From the NCBI RefSeq assembly GCF_018294505.1, contig NC_057810.1:710061563-710125562 (forward strand): a stretch of DNA of 64,000 nt, given 5' to 3'. The notes under the pieces were generated by a model. The model was not told the origin of the DNA. It did not search any database and saw only the letters and a list, made by a program, of their open reading frames with translations. Position numbers and translations under genes: made by a program. Positions 12,534-24,576 of this stretch are shown here, piece by piece; position 1 is the stretch's first letter, and every line of letters begins with the position of its first letter. This DNA comes from Triticum aestivum (taxonomy: Eukaryota > Streptophyta > Magnoliopsida > Poales > Poaceae).

Positions 12534-12979
12534 ATGAACTCCCATTTGATGGCTGCCTTCAGAGAAGACGGTAAAAAGTTGGTGCTCGTGAACTTCCAGA
12601 CCTCCCATGAGATTATCCTTCCTCCGTTGGATTATATAGATTATTACCATCGCGGTCCAAGTCATCTAGATTACCATGTCAGTTGGATGGACCTTGTTTT
12701 GCAGAAGATTGTAATCTGCCAAGTGCCCACACGACATGCGAATTACGCAGACTTCAAGGTAATTGCCTTGTTCGACCGCGGACTCACCTATCTTTGCGCT
12801 GGTGCCTTCTTTAGCTGGAGAGAACCCAGCTCGTAGTGGATCATCGTCAAAGCTGATACACACTTTTGTGCTTCTATTGAACACAATGGCATCATCTACG
12901 CGATCGACAAAGCAGATGGCACCACGTATTGTTGGGACGACGCGTGTAAGTTGTTTCTGTCTCATGTTAATGATGACGC

Positions 12980-13461
12980 TGAGGGAGTCCTGGATTAGGG
13001 GGTATCCGGACAGCCGGACTATATACATCGTCCTGACTATTGGGGCGTGAAGACACAAGACTCAAGACTTCGGCCCGTGTCCGGATGGGACTCTCCTTTG
13101 TGTGGAAGACAAGCTTGGCGATCCGGATATTATATTTCCTTCCTTGTAACCGACTCCATGTAAACCCTAGCCCTCTCCGGTGTCTATATAAATCGGAGAG
13201 GATGGTCCTTGGAAGGCCGATCACAATTACAATCATACCATCATAGGCTAGCTGCTAGTGTTTAGCCTCTATGATCTCGTGGTAGATCTACTCTTGTACT
13301 ACTCATATCTTCAATATTAATCAAGCAGGAAGTAGGGTATTACCTCCATCGAGAGGGCCCGAACCTGGGTAAACATTGTGTCCCTTGCTTCCTGTTACCG
13401 TCAGCCTAAGATGCACAGATTGGGACCCCCTACCCGAGATCCGCCGGTTTTGACACCGACA
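12980..13461 (+). repeat. 5' LTR of Tat-type element
   Basis: 482 bp, TGAGGG...CCGACA, with a TATA box (TATATAAA, 13185-13192) in the context gtgtctatataaatcgg. The internal region starts TTGGTGCTTT, which does not resemble the Met-tRNA primer site; I do not assign the priming tRNA. Confidence 0.9.
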
Positions 13462-13508
13462 TTGGTGCTTTTATTGAGAGTTCCTCTGTGTCGTTGCTAC
13501 GAGGCCTG

Positions 13509-16500
13509 ATGGCATCTTCAATCGCCAACAGCACGGTCCAGGAGGAGACATTTCTCCCCGGACAGATCTTCATGTTCGGCGGCTTTGCACTGCGGGCCAA
13601 TTCGCTTCGCCATCTGGAGCAGGTCGACAGCTACGCCCCTAGCCACCAGATCAGGTTCAAAAACTTGAACTACACGGCCGACATTCGCGGAGACTTGATC
13701 TTCGACGGATTCAGGCCTGTGCCAGGAGCGTTGGACAGTCACGATGAGCACGGCCTAGACCTGCTATCGGACAATGTTCGGGATATCATCCCTGCAGTAG
13801 CCCTAGATCTAAAGCTGGAGCAGGTCGCGTTGCCCAAGGACGAAGGGGTAGACCCCGCCCCGCAGGCCTTACACACATCGGCGTTGGAGCCGAACAAAGG
13901 TCTCACCTCTGTGGAGGCCTGTAACCCCGGGCCCCCGGACTCATATCCGGTTGTTGGTTCCGGTCCGCACACCCTCGAGCCAGCCAATCCAGGTTGGGCT
14001 CCAGTAATGGAGTTTACCGCTGCGGACATCTTTCAGCACTCGCCCTTTGGCGACATGCTGAACTCATTAAAGTCTCTCTCCTTGTCAGGAAGCTCTGGGC
14101 CAAACTATGTCCAGCTCGAGTGGGAAGTAGGCGACAAAGGAATTCGCTGCCCACCCACCACCCACTTCATTTCTACGGTCGATGATTTAGCCGACGTGCT
14201 TGACTTTGAATCCAAAGACATCGACGGTATGAACGATGATGCAGGAGACACACAGGAGCCACCGCCCACAGGGCGGTGGACAGCCACCTCTTCATACGAT
14301 ATATACATGGTGGACACTCCGAAAGAAACAAATAGCGATGAGGCAATGGAGGATAGCCCCACCAAGAAGAAAGCAAAACATGGGCGTCGCCAGCGCCGCT
14401 CCAAGCCCCGCCAAGGCAATACCGGCACCGGAGACGAAAACAATCTGGACTGTGCTGAAGATGAATACAACCCCGATCAGCCCACCTTCGAGCAGGCCAA
14501 ACAGGAAGATGGGCAGGACAGCCCAGATGAACAGGCGACGGACGGGTATCCGGAGGAGGACAACTACATGCCCCCATCCGAAGATGAGATTAGCCTCGGT
14601 GACGATGAGTTCGGCGTGCCTGAGGACCCCGCGGCACATGAGCGCTTCAAGCGCCGGCTTATTGCCACCACGAGGAGCCTGAAGAAGCAGCAACAGCTTC
14701 AAGCTAATCAAGACCTGCTCCAAGACAGATGGACAAAAGTCCTGGCAGCCGAGGAATATGGACTCGAGCGCCACATGGCTGACTGACCGCCTCGAGGTCA
14801 GGATAAAATGACATATCAGCGCGAATACCAGCCTGCACCCCCATGCCAGTTTACTACGGCCCGAGGCAATACTCAGGACCTGTGTGATAGATTGGATAAC
14901 ACTGCAGGACAACCGAGATCGATCTACGGATCACGGGGGGGGCGCCACAGCACATGACGATGACCGTCATACCGGATACACTAACAGTAAATCGGGCCGG
15001 GCCGAACACAACCAGCCTGATTTGGCCAGACTGCGTCGTGACATAGCCCGGCACAGAGGCGCCGCACACCCCCTCTGCTTCACTGAGGAAGTGATGGATC
15101 ATGGATTCCCAGAAGAGTTCGAACCCGTAAACATCGAATCATACGATGGCACAATAGACCCCGTGGTATGGATTGAAGACTTCCTTCTCCACATCCACAT
15201 GGCCCGTGGAGATGATCTACATGCCATCAAGTATCTTCCCCTTAAGCTCAAAGGACCCGCCCGGCACTGGCTTAACAGCCTGCTAGCAAATTGCATTGGC
15301 AGTTGGGAAAACCTGGAACACGCATTCCTTGACAACTTCCAAGGCACATATGTGCGACCTACGGACGCCGATGACCTGAGCCACATCACTCAACAGCCCG
15401 GAGAATCAGCCAGGAAATTCTGGACATGGTTCCTAACTAAAAATAACCAAATAGTTGACTATCCGGACGCCGAAGCCCTGGCGGCCTTCAAGCATAATAT
15501 CTGCGACGAGTGGCTCGCCCGACACCTCGGCCAGGAGAAACCCAAGTCCATGGCAGCTCTCACGACACTAATGACCCGCTTCTGTGCGGGCGAGGACAGC
15601 TGGTTGGCTCGCGGCAGCACTACGCCACATTCTGGCACGTCAGATGTCCGTGACAATAATGGCAAGCTACGGCACAACAGACACAAGCGGTGGAACAACG
15701 GTGACAACACCGAAGACACGGCAGTCAATGCCGGATTCAGCGGATCCAAATCCGGTCAGCAGAAGAAGCCATTCAAAAGAAACAATCAGGGACCGTCCAG
15801 TCTAGACCGTATACTAGAGCGCCCGTGCCAAATTCATGGCAGCCCGGACAAGCCAGCCAACCACACCAATGGAGACTGCTGGGTATTTAAACAGGCCAGC
15901 AAAATAAACGCCGAAAACAAGGACAAGGGGCTGCACAGCGACGATGACGATGAACCCCAACGTCCGAACACGGGGGGACAGAAGAAATTCCCCCCAGGTG
16001 AAAACGGTCAACATATTCTACGCCACTCACATACCCAAGCGGGAAAGGAAGCGAGCACTATGGGACGTCTACGTGATGGAGATAGTCGTCCCCAAATTGA
16101 ACTCATGGTCAGCTTGCCCGATCACCTTTGATCATAGGGATCACCCTACTAGCATCTGTCACGGCGGCTCAGCCGCATTGGTTCTAGACCCAATCATAGA
16201 CGAATTTCACCTCACAAGAGTCCTTATGGACGGAGGCATTAGCCTGAACCTGCTTTATCAGGACACAGTGCGCAAAATGGGCATCGACCCTTCAAGGATT
16301 AAGCCTACCAAAACCACCTTTAAAGGTGTAATTCCTGGAGTAGAGGCCCGTTGTACGGGCTCTATAACATTGGAAGTGGTATTCGGATCTCCGGATAACT
16401 TCCAAAGCGAGGAGTTAATCTTCGATATCGTCCCTTTCCGCGGTGGTTACCACGCACTGCTCGGAGGAACCGCATTCGCTAGATTCAATGCGGTACCACA

Positions 16501-16696
16501 CTATGCATACCTCAAGCTCAAGATGCCAGGCCCGCGCGGGGTCATAACAGTCAACGGAAACATGGACCGCTCTCTCCATACAGAAGAGCACACTGCAGCC
16601 CTCGCGGCAGAAGTACAATGCGGCCTCCTTCGGCAAACCTCCAATCCGGCGACGACAACCTCAAACATCGTCAAGCGAGTTCGGAGCACCCCGTAA
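13509..16696 (+). pseudogene. gag-protease of Tat-type element, frameshifted
   Basis: Gag starts MASSIANSTVQEETFLPGQ at 13509 and runs to a stop at 14786. It resumes in another frame from about 14884 (HPLCFTEEVMDHGFPEEFEP, HWLNSLLANCIGSWENLEHA, knuckle CQIHG...NHTNGDC near 15826-15880) and shifts again near 15990 into the protease frame that ends at 16696. The protease shows ALVLDPIIDEFHLTRVLMDG, a DGGIS active-site neighbourhood (DGGSS in the sister copy), and FRGGYHALLGGTAFARFNA followed by HYAYLKLKMPGP. Reverse transcriptase should follow here but does not. Gag would form the particle and the protease would process it; the breaks make this copy non-functional. Confidence 0.85.
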
Positions 16697-17932
16697 CATG
16701 ACCACCAGGCACGCCAAGAGCATGACTAGCAGTCCGGCCTCCGCTCAAATCCTATCAAAGCAGCATTCGTGCCACGCGTACACAATTATGCACTCAAAAT
16801 ACCATGGCACAGGCGGAGGCGAAGCAGTGGCCCAGTCAACAGCGCGGTATCACCGCCTCATACCTTCATAACATTTCCTTTCACCTTTCAGGACATTGCT
16901 TTAGTCCAGCCTCTCTAGAAGAGCCGGATTGTTGGACTTACATAGGAGAGGAAACCAAGGAGGCAACAGGTTTTGTGCACAGAAGGAAATACCTAGGTGG
17001 AATATATTTATGATCGTTATACCTGCTTTATCTATCTGTACGTAACCTGCCCCCCGGATAGGGTATGTCAAATAATCTTATTTATCTCCGCTTAATGCAT
17101 TCATTGTAAACATATGCTTAAACGTATTATTCATCAATGGGAGATCATATGTAGCATCAGCTTATTATTCTTATTTGAGCATTTTTTTTCTTACAAATGT
17201 ATTTTTGATATTGCATCCATACACCTTGGTGCGTTCAGTGTGCCAGGGGCTCCTTATGGTGCCCCATAACACGGCAAGACAAGTCCGAACACTTTCAACA
17301 GTGCGGCACCCCGAACTAATAACATTATATGCATCAGCTCCGAATCATGTCTTGGGTCTACAGTTGCGATAGCCCGGCTCCCTTGTTTTGGTGCCTTACA
17401 TTCCGTTATATCGGCTAAGGTAGCGCAGGGAGAACTACTGCGATTGTGTCCCGGTTCTTCCGGACAAGCACCTTAGTAGAGAAAGCCGAAAACTGACCGG
17501 CATGATGTGGCGAGAGCTGGTCGCTGTTCAAGAGGTCTTAAAATCCTTAAAGATTTTTCCGCTTTAGGCGATAATTCGCCTTCGTCCGATCTAGGCGTGT
17601 ATAGCGCCCCAATTCGGCCTTCCGGATTCTAGGGGCTTGACCGAAATTTAAAATTGTAGACTTCTATGGCTAAGTGAAGGTTATAAAGCTGAATAGTCCG
17701 ATTGCCTTGCTCGCTGCGCCGGACAGCTCCTTAAGGGACCATACATTTGGATAAAGAGTGTCCGGGTTTTCCACGAACACCCCAGTACTAGTTACGTGGG
17801 GGTGGAAGCCGATGACTAGCCTAGTTTCAGTATTCTATAAACAGCCGCACAAAAGGTAATATTTTAAATAACAAAAGTGCTACATAGCGCAAGTGACTTC
17901 GTCCTTAAATTACAAACATCATAGAAGTGAAT
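16697..17932 (+). other. Non-coding internal region of Tat-type element
   Basis: About 1.2 kb between the truncated protease end and the antisense ORF. It contains no pol motif on either strand. This is where reverse transcriptase and integrase would lie in an autonomous relative. Confidence 0.6.
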
Positions 17933-19796
17933 TCATTCTAAAATTATATCCTTGGTACATTCATCGGCCACGAGGCGAGCGCCCTTCATAACGCCATCAT
18001 AATACTTCTCCCGATAGCGATGCGGCTTGCCCTCCGGCGGCCCGCCCTTCACCAGCTTCTCCGCATCCAGCTTGCCCCAATGCACCTTCGCACGGGCAAA
18101 GGCCCGATGGGCACCCTCAATGCAAACAGATCGCTTGATGACTTCCGTTCGCGGACAGGCACTCACCAACCACCTGAACAGGCCAAAGTTGCGGGTCGGC
18201 AGGCGCTCACTAGGCCACATCCGGACTATGAAATCCTTCATAGCCACTTCGGCCGCCCTATGGAGTTCGACCAACTGCTTCATTTGGTCACTCAAAGGCG
18301 TTGGATGTTTGGCCCCAGCATACTGGGACCAGAAACAACTTCTCCCTTGAGCTCCCCTCCTGGGCACGGTAGAACTCCGCGGCATCTAATACGCTGCGTG
18401 GCAGATCTGTGAATGCCCCTGGAGAGCTCCGGACTCGGGTAAGTAAAAGAAACGCCTCCTCCACATGTTTGCTTTGCATAAAGAATTTCTTACCCGCCGC
18501 TATCTTTTTGGCCTCCTGGATTTCCTGTTGTGCCTTCTCGGCTTCAGCCTTGGCGTCTTTTACACTTGAAAGGGCCTTTGTAAGCTCGTCCTCTTTCGCC
18601 TTAAGCTCATACTCCACGGCCTCGAACTTCTTGCCGAGATCCTGGAGCTCTTGTTGTACCTCTCACACTCTAGCTTCTTGATTTTTGCGCTCCTTGCGTT
18701 CCAAGGCCGCCTTGTGTTCGGCATCGGACAGCGCTTTCTTGAGAGATGCCACTTGTAGGGTGTCGGAACCAGCATCTCCGTCAGGAGAGCATTAGCTGGG
18801 CTTTTTGGTAGCGGAGCCGGACAGTCAATTTGCTCCGCTGTCTCCACATAATCCTGAACAAATATTCACAATTACTTAAGGCTCCCCCATAAATATATTG
18901 GGAAGAACCGAATTCGGTGGCAGCCTTAGAACTCACCTGACTAGGAGGCCGCGCGGCATGGAGCCCATGGTCCTCGGATATGGGAGGAGGTACTTCAGAG
19001 GCCTTGAACAATGCCTTCCACGCATTCTTGTTCTTCACTGTAGAGCCTCTGAAGCGTCTGGTGTTCGGCCGGGACGAACTCCCATAGATTAAATGCCCGC
19101 CTTTGGCATGGCAGAATCTGGCGAATGAGCATAACCTGGATCACGTTGACAAGCTTGTTCTTGTCCTTCATGCCCTTGATGCAGTTTATGAGTCCGGTCA
19201 GCTCTGTAGATTCGCCCCATGACAAGCCCTTCTATTCCCAGGAGGTGAGCCGCATGGGGTTTCCGGATCAGAACTCGGGGGCCGCCGCCCAGTTGGCGTC
19301 GCGCGGCTCGGTGATGTAGAACCACCCCGATTGCCACCTCTTCACGGTTTCCATAAAGGAGCCGTCAAGCCAGGTGACATTAGGAATTTGCCCACCATGG
19401 CTCCTCCGCACTCGTCTTGCTGGCCGCTCACTATCTTCGGCTTCACGCAGAAGATTTGCAGCCACAAGCTGAAATGAGGCTTGATGCGGAGGAAAGCCTC
19501 GCATACGACGACGAACGCCGAGATGTTGAGGACAAAGTTTGGGGCTAGATCATGGAAATCTAGCCTGTAGTAGAACATGAGCCCGCGGACGAAAAGGGGT
19601 GGAGTGGAAACCCCAGTCCATGGACGAAGTGGGCGAGAAACACGACCCTCTCGTGGGGTCCCGGAGTTGGAGTGACGTGCCCATCGTCCGGTAGCCGGTG
19701 TGCTATGTCTGCGGCCAAGTATCCGGCCGCCCAGAGATTTGCGATGTGCTTCTCCTTCATGGTGGAGGCCACCCACTTGCCTCCTGCTCCGGACAT
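17933..19796 (-). pseudogene. Antisense ORF, 'putative gypsy type transposon' (Transposase_28) family
   Basis: On the minus strand a protein starts MSGAGGKWVAST at 19796 and, with frameshifts, continues through RGLMFYYRLDFHDLAPNFVL, CEAFLRIKPHFSLWLQIFCV and a DECGGAMVGKF segment, which are the conserved features of the plant domain Pfam calls 'Putative gypsy type transposon' (PF04195). An Ala/Glu/Lys-rich coiled-coil stretch follows (ELTKALSSVKDAKAEAEKAQ, about 18580-18520), then a C-terminal part ending at 17933 (for example MWPSERLPTRNFGLFRWLV). Such antisense ORFs sit between pol and the 3' LTR in Tat-lineage elements. Their function is unknown. The frameshifts make this copy unlikely to be expressed intact. 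Confidence 0.7.
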
Positions 19797-20335
19797 GTCT
19801 AGTTGTGCAGAAAAGATTTGGACTCGGGCGCTGGATCTCGAGGGGGCAAGAGTGGGCGAAGGAGGAAGAAGGTGTGGGTAAAAATGGGGAACTCTTATCC
19901 CTTTATAGAGGCGACAGAAGCGGTGTGCCTCCCCACTAGCCCTTTGAGAATCACTTACTTCCCAAGCGCCACGATTGATGGCACGGTGGGATTACCCATA
20001 CCCATATTGATGAGAATCCCATGATAAGGGGACACGATCTCTGCTTTGACAAGACGTGTCAAGGAAACCGCCTCGCAATATGCATAGTGGCTGGTTGTGG
20101 AAAAACGGTTTGAATAATGACCTGACCATAATGACATATCACGACGTCTAAAAAGTTGTTAGCTGAAGTATCATTCTCTCTACGGTGGTATGTGAAGATC
20201 ATTTTGCAGATCCAGACATGGTCTACGTGTTCGATAATAACCTTGGATTATTTGGAAGGAGGAACCCGCCTTGCAATGCCGAAGACAAGACTGCGTGTCG
20301 GACTCATTGTCATTGAAGCCTGGTTCAGGGGCTAT

Positions 20336-20817
20336 TGAGGGAGTCCTGGATTAGGGGGTATCCGGACAGCCGGACTATATACATCGTCCGGACTATTGAA
20401 GCATGAAGACACAAGACTCAAGACTTTGGCCCGTGTCCGGATGGGACTCTCCTTTGCGTGGAAGACAAGCTTGGCGATCCGGATATTATATTTCCTTCCT
20501 TGTAACCGACTCCATGTAAACCCTAGCCCTCTCTGGTGTCTATATAAACCGGAGAGGATGGTCCTTAGAAGGCCGATCACAATTACAATCATACCATCAT
20601 TGGCTAGCTGCTAGGGTTTAGCCTCTACGATCTCGTGGTAGATCTACTCTTGTAAAACTCATATCTTCAATATTAATCAAGCAGGAAGTAGGGTATTACC
20701 TCCATCGAGAGGGCCCGAACCTGGGTAAACATTGTGTCTCTTGCTTCCTGTTACCATCAGCCCAAGACGCATAGATCGGGACCCCCTACCCGAGATCGGC
20801 CAGTTTTGACACCAACA
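20336..20817 (+). repeat. 3' LTR of Tat-type element
   Basis: 482 bp, the same length as the 5' LTR. The TATA box is at 20541-20548. A short purine-containing tract (caggggc) lies just upstream of the LTR start. Confidence 0.9.
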
Positions 20818-21068
20818 GATGCCATGACACTGTTTGAACTTTTTGTGATGATTGGAACATCCCTGTTTGAGCAGAATTTGAGTAGAACTATGGCAATGTA
20901 TTAGAGACGTCGTAAATCAGCTATATTTGGAATGAGTTAATTCATGCGATTGTGACCATGTCATTACAGCCAATTTGTACCCCGAATAATCAAACGGTTA
21001 GGAATATATGGATATTATCCTTATTTTACAGTAATCTATATGCTACTACTAAATGTAACTGTGTATCA

Positions 21069-22585
21069 GGTACTTGCTCGGTCCCCTCCCTCCCCTCCCC
21101 TCCCTGGCCGCTCCCGCGAGCACCGCCGGGGGGGAAACCTTAGCACGCGGGGCGCGGCCCCCTCCTCATCTCTCCCTCCCCTCGCCGCCGCCCCAGCGTG
21201 CTGGCGGGCAAAGCCCGGCCAGATCGGGCGGCGGTGGGGCCTCTTCCTGCACCATGCGGCGCTGGATGGCGCGCGCCATCCTTGTTGGGCGGCGGCACGG
21301 CGCTGGCCCAGGGCGCGGCGGCGCAGTGACGGCGGCCCGCGTCGGGGGCGCGGCTCGCTGGCGGCGGCGCGGGTGGCTGGGACGGGCTGGGGGCGGGCCC
21401 TGGTCCCGGCGGCGGCGGTGTGTGGGCGCGGCCCAGATTCATTGTGGCTGTGGCTCAGGTGCTCTGGGCCCTTGTGGTGGCGGGGCCCCGGCTCGCCGCA
21501 GGTGGTGGCCTGCTCCGGTGGCTGCCCCTGCTGCAGCGCTCCCTGGTGGTGGTGGACCTGTCGGCCCCCGGCCGATCCGGCGATGGCAGGTGCCACGGGC
21601 TGTGCTCGGCGGGGATGTGGGCTACCACGGCGTGGTGGTGGCTCATGGCGGTGGTAAGGATCGTCTCACGGCGGCGGCCAGACTTCATCGGCGTCGGCCC
21701 ATTGGTGAGCGGCCTGTGAAGAGCTTTGACCCCTCTTCTCGATGCCCGGGCGCAATCTTCGTCGGTGTGATGGCCCTCTCCCTGTTGCGACCCATCGCTA
21801 GTCCCGTGCTCGGGCAGCAGGACTGTGCTTGTCTCGCGCCCGGTAGCAGGACCTCCTCGTCTCGCGCCCGGCAGCAGGACCGAGCCCGTCTCACGCCCAG
21901 CAGCAGGACCGAGCTCGTCTCCCGCACGGCAGCAGGACCAAGCTAGTCTCGCGCCTGGAGCTGGAGGACGAATCGATGGACTTGTGTGCCCCGGGATCCG
22001 ATCGTATCTTCCGTTGGGGTAGCGGTGGGTGTCGGGTGTGGTGGTTCCTAGGTCTTGGATTCTAGGGCGGCGGCCCTGGTGGTGGTTGCGCGGTGCTCAT
22101 GGGCACAGCCCGTCGCTTGGTGTTGCCCGATGGTCATGGCTGTGTGAGCAGCGTGGTTGTCGGGGTGCGGCATTCGATGGCAGTGAGTATTGGCCGGGGT
22201 GAAAACCTGCTCTTTCTTCAGACAGACCGGCAGCGGCGTAGCTCGTTGCCTTCTTGAAGGCGTCGTCGCGGCTCTCATTGTCTGTCGTGTGGCTCCGGGG
22301 GAAACCTTGATCCTCGGATCAGGCGGTGGCGATGCTCCCGTGTCGTACCCTTCCTGAAGGCACCGTCTTGGAGCCCACGGTTCGTCGTATGCGGCTACAT
22401 CTCTTCGTGGTGGCGTGTTCACTGGTGGAGTCCCCGGTGCTCGAGTATTGCTAGGGGTCGTGTTGCTGCGCTCAGCGCATATGTATCCCGCCTTGGGTGT
22501 GTGCGTGTGTTGTGGTGGTGTGCGTCTGTACCTGGATGTTGTTGGTCATTGCTTTATTTATAAAGCGGGGCGAAAGCCTTTTTCA
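21069..22585 (+). mobile_element. GC-rich insertion in the DUF295 intron, possibly LINE-derived
   Basis: A very GC-rich block (over 70% G+C in its first 700 bp) lies between AT-rich intron sequences. The hexamer gtatca occurs on both sides (21063-21068 and 22586-22591) and may be a target duplication. The right end (tttataaagcggggcgaaag) resembles tails I associate with grass non-LTR retroposons, but there is no poly-A tail and no reverse transcriptase. The open frames in it (up to 290 codons) are low-complexity products of base composition and are not annotated as genes. Confidence 0.4.
21822..21960 (+). repeat. Degenerate tandem repeat of about 30 bp
   Basis: Four to five imperfect copies of a unit like gtctcgcgcccggcagcagg followed by acc(g/t)ag. 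It lies inside the GC-rich insertion. Confidence 0.65.
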
Positions 22586-23642
22586 GTATCAATGGCCATG
22601 TTAGTTTTCCTCATTTTCATGATGTAGAAACATGCACCACACTGTTGGTTTCATCTAACCATACATTTGGGAAGTAAATGTGCATATGGAGAACTCTATA
22701 TTTGGATGTAGTGAAATCCTGCAATGCTTACCATGTGTACATACCTATATTCGCCCTTCAGCAATCAATGGCTAGAATAATATCCTCACAAATTTTTTGC
22801 CCACAGAACACGAGTATATAACAATGCGTGGTCTGTTAGTTACCTTGAAGAATTTGTTTGTGAGGACAGAACATGAGTACATAACATGCATGACATGGTA
22901 CATGGTTGTTTCCTGTGAAGAATCGATTGCGAGATAACATGAGTATAACCATGCATGGCACTTCTATATTTTCGAACCCAGTATACAATTCCCTGTATTT
23001 TCCTCCTAGTTCCAATAGGTACATATCAATGTTGTTTCTTGCATTATCCTACTCATACTCTGAACAATGCTGATCTTACATTAACAATGCCTGTCCTTTT
23101 TGATATGATGTAGTGTCCCTACAGTTACTGCCCTTTGTAATCACACCACCTTTGCCAAAAATAGGGAAGCACAACTGGTTCCTCGCTCGATTAGACAATG
23201 GCAAAAGACAGATGATCATTCGGACACATGAGCCAGAAAATTTATATTGCAAAAACCCCACTGTATACAAGCACCGTGAAATACGTGAGTATCCGGACAG
23301 GGGCTGTTACGTCTATGAGCGGGATACTAGCTTGTTGGGGCCATCAGGATTTTTTAGTCGGAGGCGGATAAACAGCCTTGGTTCACACTCTCTGTTTCTC
23401 GGACTCAACTATCCGATAAACCAGGAGATCACCGTTGGCAAGGACCTTGATGAAAGAGAGGCTATGTTTGCTATGGAAAACGTCTCTACACGGCGAGCCC
23501 TAGGAGTTCGGGAGCAAACTCCCCTGATTGTCAACGATACAGCCTGCAGCCAAAAGAAGGTGAGAATGACAAAGGCATCCGGATTAACTTTGATCCTTGG
23601 ATGTCTCAATTACGACAGGCAGTGATGTGGTTCAAGCCTTGA

Positions 23643-24576
23643 GGTTGATAGGTAATTGGGCTGTTGCGTCGAAAGGGTGGAGTACTGGTGTCTCCGGATC
23701 AGTGGTCGCTGAAGTGGGGCTGCAAATTATGATGGTGTTGGATCATCTCTTCGAATGACTTTGTTGTCTTTGCTGCTGGTTCTGGATGGGTAGTTCTTTC
23801 TTTTGTTATGCATATTCCTTGTCATTTAGTCATCCTCGTCTATGTCACTCTTACTATGTAATAGTTGCGTCTGTTTAGAATGTCATTCTCGTTAGGATCA
23901 CGAGAGTCTGAGCGCTGCAGATGGGTGCATTTTGGTGGTGTAGCAAGACTTCTTATGAAATATCATGTCTTGCTGTTTATGTCAGTAGTAGTCACTAGTC
24001 AGTGTTTGAATGTTGTATATATCGTTGTTTCGAACTGTATATTGTCTCAAACTACTGGTGGGCTAAATGAGGGCATCACCATTCTCCAGTGTTCAGAGTA
24101 TATCTCATTTTTTCAAGTTATATAATTTGAGCTCAGTGTCTTTTCAATGATGTACACTTGTTTGGGCCAGTGAGGTGTCGTTAAATATGGGACGAGTAGT
24201 AACGCAATGCCAAACAGGTCAATTATGACTCTCAGTCCGGGCTCTCAAAAGATCCTGAAAAAAAGGTCGGGCTCTCCAAAAAAGAAAGAATAAGGACTCT
24301 TAGGCCGACATGTGGGCACCACCGGTGTTTTCGTGCGCTTGCGCGCCGAGAGCATATTGGCGCGTGCTCGAAATTCATACTACCTTTTCATCCCCAGTCT
24401 CCCGCCCCTCCCCCACCTCTGGAATCTCAATTTCTACTCCAGTTCCCCCAAATCCCCCTCCTGTATTCCCTGTACTCAAGCGCACTATTATGTCACCGGT
24501 CAACGCGGATCTCTAAGCCGGAGATCCAGAGGTCTGTCCTGCCTTCAGTCTCTGCGTGCTGTCGCTCAACAGTGGC
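23643..24576. other. Spacer between DUF295 pseudogene and DUF4283-like gene
   Basis: About 0.9 kb, AT-rich on the left, with no credible coding sequence. The last 200 bp should hold the promoter and 5' leader of the downstream gene, but I see no clear TATA box at a convincing distance. Confidence 0.5.

Larger units (their letters stand above)
12980..20817 (+). mobile_element. Complete non-autonomous Tat-lineage Gypsy retrotransposon
   Basis: Two 482-bp LTRs (12980-13461 and 20336-20817) flank a 6.9-kb internal region with gag and protease on the plus strand and an antisense ORF near the 3' end. Reverse transcriptase, RNase H and integrase are absent. The flanks are gacgc (12975-12979) and gatgc (20818-20822), a 5-bp target duplication with one transition. 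By eye the LTRs differ at about two dozen positions (about 5%). Gag-PR followed by an antisense ORF is the plan of the Grande/RIRE2 (Tat) branch. The insertion is in the coding sequence of the DUF295 gene. Confidence 0.9.
12159..23642 (+). pseudogene. F-box / DUF295 family gene, disrupted
   Basis: The start codon at 12159 (context caccATGG) opens an F-box-like N-terminus (LPSDILDLCCSCMDMLSALQ...). The frame shifts near 12300-12340, passes through a 73-bp tandem duplication, and resumes at 12534 with a DUF295 core (FREDGKKLVLVN, QKIVICQVPT, DFKVIALFDRGLTYLCAG, GIIYAIDKADGTTYCWDDAC). In-frame stops fall at 12519-12521 and 12834-12836. A Gypsy element splits the exon at 12979/12980; the reading frame continues after it at 20823. 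After an intron holding a GC-rich insertion, an exon from 23114 (AG acceptor at 23112-23113) gives the DUF295 C-terminus with the diagnostic INSLGSHSLFLGLNYPI and, one frameshift later, a terminal MWFKP. F-box proteins normally recruit substrates to SCF ubiquitin ligases; this copy cannot make a full protein. Confidence 0.75.

Noticed and set aside
17175..18617. Plus-strand frames of 65-130 codons
   Set aside because: They are shadows of the antisense ORF on the minus strand or lie in its non-coding flank.
21040..21946. Open frames up to 290 codons in the GC-rich insertion
   Set aside because: All six frames are partly open, and the proteins are Gly/Arg/Ala/Pro strings without motifs.
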